A stretch of 37,214 nt of DNA from a virus. The notes under the pieces are model-generated. The model had not been told where the DNA came from and did no database searches. It was given only the letters and a program-made list of their open reading frames with translations. The DNA is taken from positions 1 through 37,214 of the IMG/VR virus record IMGVR_UViG_3300044516_000497. One strand, given 5' to 3'. How positions within the stretch are numbered: position 1 is the first letter of the stretch; every line of letters begins with the position of its first letter. Positions 12,876 through 19,801 of this stretch are shown here, piece after piece. The position numbers and the translations under genes were made by a program.

Positions 12876-13276
12876 GGCATTTTGGTCCCTGCCATCAAGT
12901 CTCTAAACTTCTGGCGGAATTTCTCACGTGCACGTTCGGTCTCTTCCGGATGCGGCTCGATGAACATTGACGCTTCATAGACTCTACGAGCAGCTTCATT
13001 CGCCGCACTATGCTGCGCTGCTATTGTCTCCGCCCAGTCTTCGACTTCTTTCGGTGTAGGTCGAAACTTGCACTCTCTCCGAATCTTCATCTCTAGTTCG
13101 TTCAACCCTTTAGCGTTGTAAGGATCCGCTAAGGAGCGACACGCCTGGGCATAAAGCTTACAGTCTGTCTCATCTATTGTGACTCCCTGATAACGCGCCA
13201 CGATAGGCACTATGCGGTCTACTACGTGCCGTATTGCTTCGACGTCAACACCACTCCGAGTAGCTATCTGTGTCAT
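12872..13276 (-). CDS. Hypothetical replication-accessory protein (possible helicase-loader type)
   Basis: 134 residues, helical and charged. The segment CRSLADPYNAKGLNELEMKI then CKFRPTPKEVEDWAETI has the 'interval of helices followed by F-P-TP-E' shape seen in phage G39P-type helicase loaders and related small proteins. This likeness is weak. Its place directly after the replication initiator, overlapping by 4 bp at both ends, fits such a role. Function is inference. Confidence 0.5.
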   Translation of the reverse strand: MTQIATRSGVDVEAIRHVVDRIVPIVARYQGVTIDETDCKLYAQACRSLADPYNAKGLNELEMKIRRECKFRPTPKEVEDWAETIAAQHSAANEAARRVYEASMFIEPHPEETERAREKFRQKFRDLMAGTKMP

Positions 13277-14094
13277 TTCATTTGCTCCAAAATGTTGTCA
13301 CGGAATTGCAGTGCAATGTCCTGATTTGTTGTCCTCTTCACGTGCTGTGTTGTAGCACTTCCAGTCACCAAAGAATCCCACATTGAAACAAGTACTGTTG
13401 ACTTGTGAGCGTTCTTCAAAACCCATGTATCGGATAGCCCGAAAAACGCCGATATAGAAGACTTTATAGTCTCGTCGGGTGTTTTCCCAATAACGCGCTT
13501 AAAGTGTCCCCCTAGCGCCGCTAGAGAGCCTGTAGGTGCATGTCCGTACTTCTCTGTCCATAGATCTACGAACATCGATACGCAAAGCTTTGGTGTAAGA
13601 GTCTCGGTTGCTACTGCAATCGAGGTATTTGTATTTAAATCTCTTATACATATATCTTTATCTGTATCTATCTTCTTCTTCTTAATTCTTAATTCTATAC
13701 GCGTGGAATCTTCAGCGGACTCCACAACGGATTCCAATGCGGATTCCGCTGCGGAATTGTTGCGGCGTGAAACTAAACTGGCCTTACGAGTACGATCATC
13801 AGCACGTCGTTTTTCGACGTAATCACGGCTCGTTTGCGTGTCCGTATAGCCCACAATTTCGTACTGCCAAGCGTCCGTTTCACGTACCAAATCAGACGCC
13901 AAAACCTCACCAAAGACTGCTTCAGGAACACGCATACAGCTGGTAATTGTCTCGACGTCCATAGAGTCCAGGCGCCCGTCTGTCAAGTGTTCACCTGAAT
14001 AACAAAGGGCGTAGATGTACCAGCGAAATGCATCGCTAGATAACCTACGCACAGCTTTATTCATTGGAAACTTACAATCCAATTTGACCCACAT
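13273..14094 (-). CDS. Phage replication initiator (DnaD/replisome-organiser type)
   Basis: 273 residues from ATG 14094 (AAGGGGAAATT leader; the upstream frame to 14202 has none). The N-terminal domain (MWVKLDCKFPMNKAVRRL, SDAFRWYIYALCYSG, LTDGRLD) is the winged-helix typical of phage replisome organisers, followed by a linker of ESxx repeats and a Lys-rich tract. A C-terminal helical domain follows (SMFVDLWTEKYGHAPTG...LAALGGHFKRVIG). The linker codons form five 12-bp direct repeats next to an AT-rich run, a likely origin. Host helicase recruitment is inferred. Confidence 0.7.
   Translation of the reverse strand: MWVKLDCKFPMNKAVRRLSSDAFRWYIYALCYSGEHLTDGRLDSMDVETITSCMRVPEAVFGEVLASDLVRETDAWQYEIVGYTDTQTSRDYVEKRRADDRTRKASLVSRRNNSAAESALESVVESAEDSTRIELRIKKKKIDTDKDICIRDLNTNTSIAVATETLTPKLCVSMFVDLWTEKYGHAPTGSLAALGGHFKRVIGKTPDETIKSSISAFFGLSDTWVLKNAHKSTVLVSMWDSLVTGSATTQHVKRTTNQDIALQFRDNILEQMK
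13624..13764. other. Candidate replication origin: five 12-bp iterons plus AT-rich segment
   Basis: Five consecutive 12-bp units at 13705-13764 (GGAATCTTCAGC, GGACTCCACAAC, GGATTCCAATGC, GGATTCCGCTGC, GGAATTGTTGCG) are followed on the left by about 75 bp (13626-13700) with only some 20% G+C. Iterons beside an AT-rich unwinding element inside the initiator gene is the arrangement of lambda O and of several siphovirus organiser genes. The repeats also encode ESxx peptide units, so coding repetition is the alternative reading. Confidence 0.5.
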
Positions 14095-14116
14095 AATTTC
14101 CCCTTTGGTAATAATG

Positions 14117-14138
14117 AACCCGGATGTTTCACCGGGTT
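14117..14138 (-). other. Intercistronic hairpin upstream of the initiator gene
   Basis: AACCCGG (14117-14123) pairs with CCGGGTT (14132-14138) around an 8-nt loop in the 50-bp gap before the initiator start. No T-run follows on the minus strand, so it is more likely an mRNA stability or translation element than a terminator. Confidence 0.45.
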
Positions 14139-14144
14139 GATTAT

Positions 14145-14504
14145 CTATCGCATCCGTGCAATGTCTAACATTGCGGATCTCAATACTGTCGTTAGTAGCC
14201 ATCGTGGCTTCTTGCTATCACAAAACGCTTGCAGTTGACTATGTGTAGTCTCTCCAAGGTTGATCTGCAATCGCTCCTCCCTACGAGTGATTGCACGCTT
14301 CTTGACTGGTTGTACGTGTCCGGCGATAAGTAGCTGTGCTGCCTCCCTAGCGAGCGCTGAGATGTACAATCCGCGACGCTCACCTGCCAGCTTTATAAAC
14401 TCCAGCTCGTCCTTACTGAACCTAAGCATGAAAGACCGGTAGCCAATATTTAGCTTTGTCCCTGTACGTGTAGGTTTACGATTATGAAAGGCGTATTCAG
14501 CCAT
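14145..14504 (-). CDS. Ribbon-helix-helix-like DNA-binding protein
   Basis: 119 residues with two segments of strand-helix-helix character: SFMLRFSKDELEFIKLAGER then GLYISALAREAAQLL, and RLQINLGETTHSQLQAFCDS then RWLLTTVLRSAML, joined by a basic linker VKKRAITRREER. Each resembles a ribbon-helix-helix unit of the Arc/MobC kind, so one chain may carry two. It overlaps the preceding gene by 8 bp. A regulator or origin-binding factor is likely; assignment by pattern only. Confidence 0.5.
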   Translation of the reverse strand: MAEYAFHNRKPTRTGTKLNIGYRSFMLRFSKDELEFIKLAGERRGLYISALAREAAQLLIAGHVQPVKKRAITRREERLQINLGETTHSQLQAFCDSKKPRWLLTTVLRSAMLDIARMR

Positions 14505-14769
14505 TAAACTTCTCTAGCTCCTTGTATATACGAAAGGCAAGATGCCTTCGTCCCTCTGACCACTTACGAATGTCATGGTCAAAGTCGATGTGAGAGACAA
14601 AGTCTCCCTTCCATGCAATCTTGATGCGACGCATGTAGTGATCGTAATTGCTTGGTGTCTCATTCATAAGAGTCAAGCCGTCCCAAGTAATGGGACGACT
14701 CCACCGCACAAACGATTGATGCGAATCAAACTCCTCTTTCAGGAAATCGCGTATCACTTGTACTGTCAT
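14497..14769 (-). CDS. Hypothetical protein
   Basis: 90 residues, MTVQVIRDFLKEEFDSHQ at the start, rich in aromatic and charged residues (FVRWSRPITWDGL, DHDIRKWSEGRRHL). No family recognised. It overlaps its neighbours by 4 bp (upstream) and 8 bp (downstream) in the replication operon. Confidence 0.6.
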   Translation of the reverse strand: MTVQVIRDFLKEEFDSHQSFVRWSRPITWDGLTLMNETPSNYDHYMRRIKIAWKGDFVSHIDFDHDIRKWSEGRRHLAFRIYKELEKFNG

Positions 14770-15314
14770 AGTGTTTTGATCGCCATGCTTTCTTCCGCAG
14801 GGATAATCTCGAATGCGTCTGACTCAGCAGGGATATTCTCGATGTCCAGCTTTGAGATAAGGACTTTCTTCGACACAATGACTGCTTCTGGTACGTTTGC
14901 TTCCGCCCAGGCTATTGCTTGCTGGTCATCCTTGATCGCAATGCGAGGATTCTTCTTACGGAATGCAACCGTGCCGTAGACACAACGGTATGTCTTTGTG
15001 CCACGTGCCAAGTTACCTTCGGCGACCATGCGAATCTCATCGTGGTGCTTAAGTTTGTACCAGTCAACGCGATCCTGCAATACACCAATCAGTTTGTTGG
15101 CATTCTCAATGATTGCACCAAGAGCAAGCTTCCTCGCTGCAAGGTCTGTTTCCATGTCCATGAGATTCGCCATGTACTTCTCAAGGTCATAGATGTTTTC
15201 TACCTTTGAGATGTACCGGTTAGACTCTGGAGACATCCCAATAATCTCACCTGTTTCTGCGTCCACTAACCAATCTCCTGAAACCTCTACTTGTTGAATA
15301 CTTTGTTCGTCCAT
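14766..15314 (-). CDS. Gp157/Gam-like recombination-accessory protein
   Basis: 182 residues. After an N-terminal acidic part there is a long helical region (YDLEKYMANLMDMETDLAARKL...ENANKLIGVLQDRVDWYKLKH), then a beta section TYRCVYGTVAFRKKNPRIAI and KKVLISKLDIENIP. This 'coiled coil plus FRKKNP strand' is typical of siphovirus Gp157 and Mu Gam-like proteins, which bind DNA ends or block host nucleases. Two genes downstream of the ERF annealing protein, it completes a recombination module. AAGGGG precedes the ATG. Confidence 0.65.
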   Translation of the reverse strand: MDEQSIQQVEVSGDWLVDAETGEIIGMSPESNRYISKVENIYDLEKYMANLMDMETDLAARKLALGAIIENANKLIGVLQDRVDWYKLKHHDEIRMVAEGNLARGTKTYRCVYGTVAFRKKNPRIAIKDDQQAIAWAEANVPEAVIVSKKVLISKLDIENIPAESDAFEIIPAEESMAIKTL

Positions 15315-15583
15315 TTGATCCCCTTATCATCTTTCCAAGACAGCCTGTCTGCGCTCAGGACAAAGACCACGCCTACGAATTCCCCTGCGTGGTCACATCG
15401 CTGCACGACGACGAAGTCTGTTCCTTCGTACTGATGCCCAACAGTCTTCGCCCAAACAACCTCACCGCGCTGATTGCGATAACAGACGATGGTGTCATCG
15501 TAAATACGGTGCGGCAGTAGTGTAAATGCGCCAACAACAAATCCAAGAATAGAACAAAACAAACTTACGAGGACGTAACTCAT
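15287..15583 (-). CDS. Small membrane-anchored protein
   Basis: 98 residues: an N-terminal membrane segment (MSYVLVSLFCSILGFVVGAF) and a soluble beta-rich part with VVWAKTVGHQYEGTDFVVVQ. No family recognised. Overlaps the ERF gene by 4 bp (ATGA) and the Gp157-like gene by 28 bp. A membrane protein between two recombination genes is unexpected, and its role is unknown. Confidence 0.6.
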   Translation of the reverse strand: MSYVLVSLFCSILGFVVGAFTLLPHRIYDDTIVCYRNQRGEVVWAKTVGHQYEGTDFVVVQRCDHAGEFVGVVFVLSADRLSWKDDKGIKWTNKVFNK

Positions 15584-16242
15584 TTTGCTTCCTGCAACTT
15601 TCTGAGCGCTATTGCGTAGCCTTCGACAGATGGAATAGCTGAACCTGAGTATTGAAGGTAGATTTCCTTCTTGCGGTCCGTTGTAAGATCACCATATTTA
15701 TCTTTGACAGCTACCCAAAACTGCACGCTGACATCCTGTTTAGGTGCTTCGTAACGAGGTGCATGCTGAATCGTGGATGCGTTACCGTCGTCATCATCGT
15801 CCGTTGCAAGGGCAAGTAGACTAGCCAAGGAAAACCTACGAGCGTAGGTCTGAGCAGCTCCAAGTCCGTGTGCATCAAACTTCGCAACAGGGACTATGCT
15901 GATAGATTCTATCCACTGGCCGGATAAATGTATACAACGAGATGCCGCCGTAATCGTGAAAACAGACGTCTCTTGAAACGTCTCGACCACTTCCGCTGTC
16001 TGCTCGTTATTCGCCTTGCGACGCATCGTGACGTTGTGTGTCGCACCTTCCGTTACCGTCTGCGTGATGAAACAACCGTTCCTCACCAGGATTGGACGAA
16101 TGGTGTCAAGGATGGCATCCAGTGATGCATACTTACTCTTGAATGCTGGATTCTTCGAATCCTTTACAATCGCTCTTAACTCATTGTGGATACCAACGAG
16201 CGCCGGTGCGATTTGGTCTAACTGATCGCTTGTTCGCGTCAT
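15580..16242 (-). CDS. erf: ERF-family single-strand annealing protein
   Basis: 220 residues from ATG 16242, which has GGAGG five bases upstream; the ATG at 16254 would lie almost on the predicted transcription start. The ERF signature is clear: NPAFKSKYASLDAILDTIRP near residue 30, and AHGLGAAQTYARRFSLASLL followed by ATDDDDDG near 125-150. ERF proteins anneal complementary strands in phage recombination and in joining genome ends. First gene of the replication/recombination operon. Confidence 0.88.
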   Translation of the reverse strand: MTRTSDQLDQIAPALVGIHNELRAIVKDSKNPAFKSKYASLDAILDTIRPILVRNGCFITQTVTEGATHNVTMRRKANNEQTAEVVETFQETSVFTITAASRCIHLSGQWIESISIVPVAKFDAHGLGAAQTYARRFSLASLLALATDDDDDGNASTIQHAPRYEAPKQDVSVQFWVAVKDKYGDLTTDRKKEIYLQYSGSAIPSVEGYAIALRKLQEAK

Positions 16243-16263
16243 ACTAACCTCCATATTGGAGGC

Positions 16264-16293
16264 ATTATGTCACACGCTATGACGCATTGTCAA
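16264..16293 (-). promoter_or_regulatory. Sigma70-like early promoter of the replication operon
   Basis: Minus strand TTGACA (16293-16288), 18-bp spacer, CATAAT (16269-16264), leaving a leader of about 15 nt with GGAGG before the ERF start. It lies inside the end of the LuxR-type HTH gene. The spacer length equals that of P1 and P2, though its sequence differs. Confidence 0.75.
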
Positions 16294-16519
16294 TATTAAT
16301 GCGTTCTATCCTGATGCGTATTCCAAGCAGCTTTGCTTGTTCATGTCGGTTGTTCGTTCCGAGCGCCTTAGATATCCGGTACATATGCCATTCAAGTGTT
16401 CGTTCACTTTTCTTGAGCACTTTACTCGCACCTTGAAAGCCAAGTTGTGTGACGGCTGCCCACACCCGCTTTTGTTGGCGAGTCAGTTCTTTTTGGGGCT
16501 TGGTCTCTTGGGTATTCAT
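16277..16519 (-). CDS. LuxR-type helix-turn-helix regulator
   Basis: 80 residues from ATG 16519, or 94 if TTG 16561 is used (GGGG leader at that end). The body is a GerE/LuxR C-terminal HTH: LTRQQKRVWAAVTQLGFQGA, SKVLKKSERTLEWHMYRISK, then ALGTNNRHEQAKLLGI. It has no receiver or ligand domain. It lies between the end of the late operon and the early promoter, which overlaps its 3' end, so an early/late switch role is attractive but inferred. A TATTAT box near the start suggests its own promoter. Confidence 0.7.
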   Translation of the reverse strand: MNTQETKPQKELTRQQKRVWAAVTQLGFQGASKVLKKSERTLEWHMYRISKALGTNNRHEQAKLLGIRIRIERINIDNAS

Positions 16520-16572
16520 ATCATTATTGTGTATAATATTTTTGCTACTTAATTTCCCCAATGTCCAGTAGT

Positions 16573-16600
16573 AACCCCGTCACCCCTAAGGCGGGGTTTT
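16573..16600. terminator. Hairpin at the end of the late operon, possibly bidirectional
   Basis: AACCCCG (16573-16579) pairs with CGGGGTT (16592-16598). On the plus strand four T residues follow; on the minus strand it starts a few bases after the stop of the last late gene, with an A-run before it but only two T after. It probably separates the late operon from the HTH gene. Confidence 0.55.
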
Positions 16601-19552
16601 CTATGTCAGGACTACTTCCCACGTAGCACCAAGGTCTGTCGATCTACAAACCTTTTTGGAGCCACTAATGTCGAAGATTGCGTAGAGCATGCCGCCAAGG
16701 TGTGGATCGTAACTTGTGTCAAGGACTTTACCTACTTGCGGAGTAACGCTGTTGATCGTGCAGTTAGCGGCAGTAGTCCAAGTAGCACCTAGGTCTCTAC
16801 TTTTTCTGTACTTGATGTTCCCTGGTGTTGCTGTCGTGCCATCGTCGTAGATGATGATCAACAACCCTCGGTTAGTGTCGCATTCAAAACCAGCTGTTCC
16901 AGCAGTCACAGTAAGTAAGTCTCCTTTAGTTGCGCCGTTGTCTGTGGTGTAACTAAGCGTATAAGATGTCGAACCTTTGATAAGCATAAAGATGAAGTCA
17001 CCGGTGTTGTCAGAGTCGCGAAGCTTCACGATGTTGTCCGATGTTATAACAGTACCGGCTAACCGTTCCGTCAAAGGAGCGTCCTGTAGACGCACGTTTA
17101 TCTTGGTTGCTTTACCAAGCATCAGAAAGCCCTTGGTCTTATATGCTTCAATCGCAGAAAATAATTCTTGTAAAACGTCACGAAACCATGCCCGGTGACG
17201 ATGACTAGTATGTATGGGATTAAGGTTTATACTTTTGGTCACGTAGTCAACGTGATGATTTGCCTCACCGAGTCCATACGGAGCGCCAGTGTAGTATCTA
17301 CCTTCGGCGTCTATTGTCGAATCTGTACCCCGGTTACTGTTGTCGCTGGTGCGTATAAGGTCAACCGTACCAGTAGTAACAATGTCTCCCGCTGTGTCTA
17401 GTAACCCACCGTGTGCTATGCCACGAAGTAGAGACACGCCACCTAAGTAAAGCGCAGAGTCTGAACCGCCATTGATGTCAAACGGATCATATAAGTCTGG
17501 TGGGAAATTCCCATTGATCTTGTCAAACAGTGTTTGCGCGGTAATGTTGCCGGTGACTTTATGTCCGTACGTGAAGTCTGTACCCGTAGTTGCGTTAGGC
17601 GTAAGTAAGGCGCCTCCACCGTACAACCACGTAGCTAGGCCAGTATCGCCATTTAGGTAACAGTCACGAAGCGGTGGCTGTGAAGCGGCGCATGTTCCGC
17701 CACCAGGCTGTGCAACAGATCGAGTCATAACCCAACCAGGATGTCTCACAATGCCGTCGTCAGAAGCGTTTACTTCAGCTGCGAGCTGTGCAACCGTCAA
17801 CATAGACACAGCGTAAGTCGTTACGCCTGTCCCTCCACCAACGGTCATTTGCCAATGCACATCTGACTCTTCTTCGTTCCTACCATCGCGATCGTGTTGC
17901 CAAAATCTGCGTCCGTAGAAGTAAGTAGTTGTTCCTACTTCAGCAACAATAGATGCCGTCTTACGCTCAAATGCAGATGACACTGTGTCAGGAACATAAG
18001 TGGAATCTGTGTTGGTGTACTTTAAAGTCGTAGTACCGATGTGTATTTGACCGCTAGACTTATGTATTCTTCGGCATGAAGTAACACCCCAGAACGCGCT
18101 ATCAACGCTCTCTGAGCCGGCGTACGAGGTGCTAGTAGTATTCTTACGCGGGTACGGATTATCTTTAGAATCCTTGTCAGGTATTGCTGCCAATGAGTGT
18201 GAGTCAGGAGAGCACAAGTCTAACGTAACTGTTGCGTAAGACGTTGTTGCTCCAATAACGTTCCAAGACTTAGTATTGCCATGGTAATCAGTTAGCTCAA
18301 TAACACCTGGTTCGTTAGTGCCACTATTTGCCCTGACTTGTACATCTAAATACCGATATCCAGACATGCCTTCATAAGGTGAAAACAAACGATTGTTACC
18401 TGTACCAGAAATGGTACGGGTCGCACTCTCTGCAACAGACCAACCATTGAAGCGCCATCCTCGGAACAAGACGCGTGTTGTTCCGTTAGTGTTGTCATCT
18501 CCGTTGGTTGTAAGCGACGATCCAGACAAGGCGGCTGATATCCATGCAGGAACGTCGTTTAATGATGTTGTAAGAGTGCCTGTGCCCGCACTCATATCCG
18601 TCAGCGTTGTTGTAGCTGAGTAGTTATTGAACGTGTCGCTACCAGACCAACTTCCTGACGTTGCTGTAACTGTACGAGATCCGCCATCAAAACCAGTAAT
18701 CGGCACCGAGACTGAATCAGGGTAGGCACCGTCCCACGCACGGATGCGGCCAAACATTGAGACGCTACGCGCTAAACATACACTGGTGCTGATTGTCCCA
18801 GAAGCAGACCTATAGATACCAGACACATCGTCAGCTTCCAGACTCAATGACCATTCTGTAGCAGTCTGTATACCTTTCGTTTGGTTATGCGATAAGTCTG
18901 GCACGGTTGTGCCATTTACTTTAATTTGACTTACGCCGAAATTATGCGTCATCGGGCCGGTCACTGCACCAGTAGCACTTAGACTCGCTGTGTAATCTGC
19001 TGTCTGTCTTGTAGACGATACTGTGCTAGTAGCAGTTACTGTGGATCCACCTACAGAAAGACTACATGTAGCTGTACTTCCGACAGTACTTCTCTCATAC
19101 CAAGTGTAGGAAGTTTCTGCTGGGAATCTTGTTGGTGCCGCAGTCGTACTAAATGCTGTTTCTGCAATATCCCAAAGCTTGTCTGTTCCAACACTAGCGC
19201 TAAACGATCCTGCGTACGTTGCAGATGCGTCAACGTAATAAGCCGTAGACGTTCCACTAGCAATAGTTACGGTTGTTGTCTGCGTTGTGCCATGACCATT
19301 ATCAACGACTACGGTAGCCTTTAAATCCCAACCCCATGTAGTTGAGTTTATTGCGTACGCACTAGCAACCACAGTCAACTGACCACTAAAACCTAAATGG
19401 CCACTAAAAGTAAAGTTTGTTCTTTTAAATAATAACTGGTTATCCCAAGTAGGTGGAGCAACTATACCGATTGGATTAATAATAGTGACGGTCACATCTT
19501 GTGTGTGATCCATTGCAAGAGTACTGGTACGCGTACCGTCAAGGTATGGCAT
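16601..19552 (-). CDS. Large tail fibre/receptor-binding protein with BNR (Asp-box) repeats
   Basis: 983 residues, the last gene of the late operon. The first 400 or so residues are Thr/Ser/Gly-rich beta sandwiches, Ig-like in character. The last 140 residues carry Asp-box repeats of the S-x-D-x-G-x-T-W type (SYTTDNGAT, SRDLGATWTT, STDLGATWEV), as in sialidases and other beta-propellers. Such domains bind or cleave glycans on the host surface. Position after the distal tail genes supports a tail-tip or fibre role. Enzyme activity cannot be claimed. Confidence 0.7.
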   Translation of the reverse strand: MPYLDGTRTSTLAMDHTQDVTVTIINPIGIVAPPTWDNQLLFKRTNFTFSGHLGFSGQLTVVASAYAINSTTWGWDLKATVVVDNGHGTTQTTTVTIASGTSTAYYVDASATYAGSFSASVGTDKLWDIAETAFSTTAAPTRFPAETSYTWYERSTVGSTATCSLSVGGSTVTATSTVSSTRQTADYTASLSATGAVTGPMTHNFGVSQIKVNGTTVPDLSHNQTKGIQTATEWSLSLEADDVSGIYRSASGTISTSVCLARSVSMFGRIRAWDGAYPDSVSVPITGFDGGSRTVTATSGSWSGSDTFNNYSATTTLTDMSAGTGTLTTSLNDVPAWISAALSGSSLTTNGDDNTNGTTRVLFRGWRFNGWSVAESATRTISGTGNNRLFSPYEGMSGYRYLDVQVRANSGTNEPGVIELTDYHGNTKSWNVIGATTSYATVTLDLCSPDSHSLAAIPDKDSKDNPYPRKNTTSTSYAGSESVDSAFWGVTSCRRIHKSSGQIHIGTTTLKYTNTDSTYVPDTVSSAFERKTASIVAEVGTTTYFYGRRFWQHDRDGRNEEESDVHWQMTVGGGTGVTTYAVSMLTVAQLAAEVNASDDGIVRHPGWVMTRSVAQPGGGTCAASQPPLRDCYLNGDTGLATWLYGGGALLTPNATTGTDFTYGHKVTGNITAQTLFDKINGNFPPDLYDPFDINGGSDSALYLGGVSLLRGIAHGGLLDTAGDIVTTGTVDLIRTSDNSNRGTDSTIDAEGRYYTGAPYGLGEANHHVDYVTKSINLNPIHTSHRHRAWFRDVLQELFSAIEAYKTKGFLMLGKATKINVRLQDAPLTERLAGTVITSDNIVKLRDSDNTGDFIFMLIKGSTSYTLSYTTDNGATKGDLLTVTAGTAGFECDTNRGLLIIIYDDGTTATPGNIKYRKSRDLGATWTTAANCTINSVTPQVGKVLDTSYDPHLGGMLYAIFDISGSKKVCRSTDLGATWEVVLT

Positions 19553-19800
19553 TACGGTCTAGCCACATCCGGTCCACCAGCCATTGAATAACCGTCAAGG
19601 ATATAAAACGCTCCGTTAGCATCCTGTTGTACGAAATTCCAGTTAGGCGATACATATACGGGAAGTTCATGGAAGGTAGAAACGTTAGCGTTCAATTCCC
19701 GCTCGCTGTTAAAACCAACCGTTCCATTAATCTGACCAGTCATAAAAGATTGACGGCGAAACTCTTGCTGTTGCATGTCTATCTGTGTTCGAATATTCAT
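19552..19800 (-). CDS. Small tail-associated hypothetical protein
   Basis: 82 residues, MNIRTQIDMQQQEFRRQSFM at the start, then NGTVGFNSERELNA and PVYVSPNWNFVQQDANGAFY. No family recognised. It shares its last base with the start of the large fibre gene (TAATG) and may be a connector or chaperone for it. Confidence 0.6.
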   Translation of the reverse strand: MNIRTQIDMQQQEFRRQSFMTGQINGTVGFNSERELNANVSTFHELPVYVSPNWNFVQQDANGAFYILDGYSMAGGPDVARP

Positions 19801-19801
19801 A

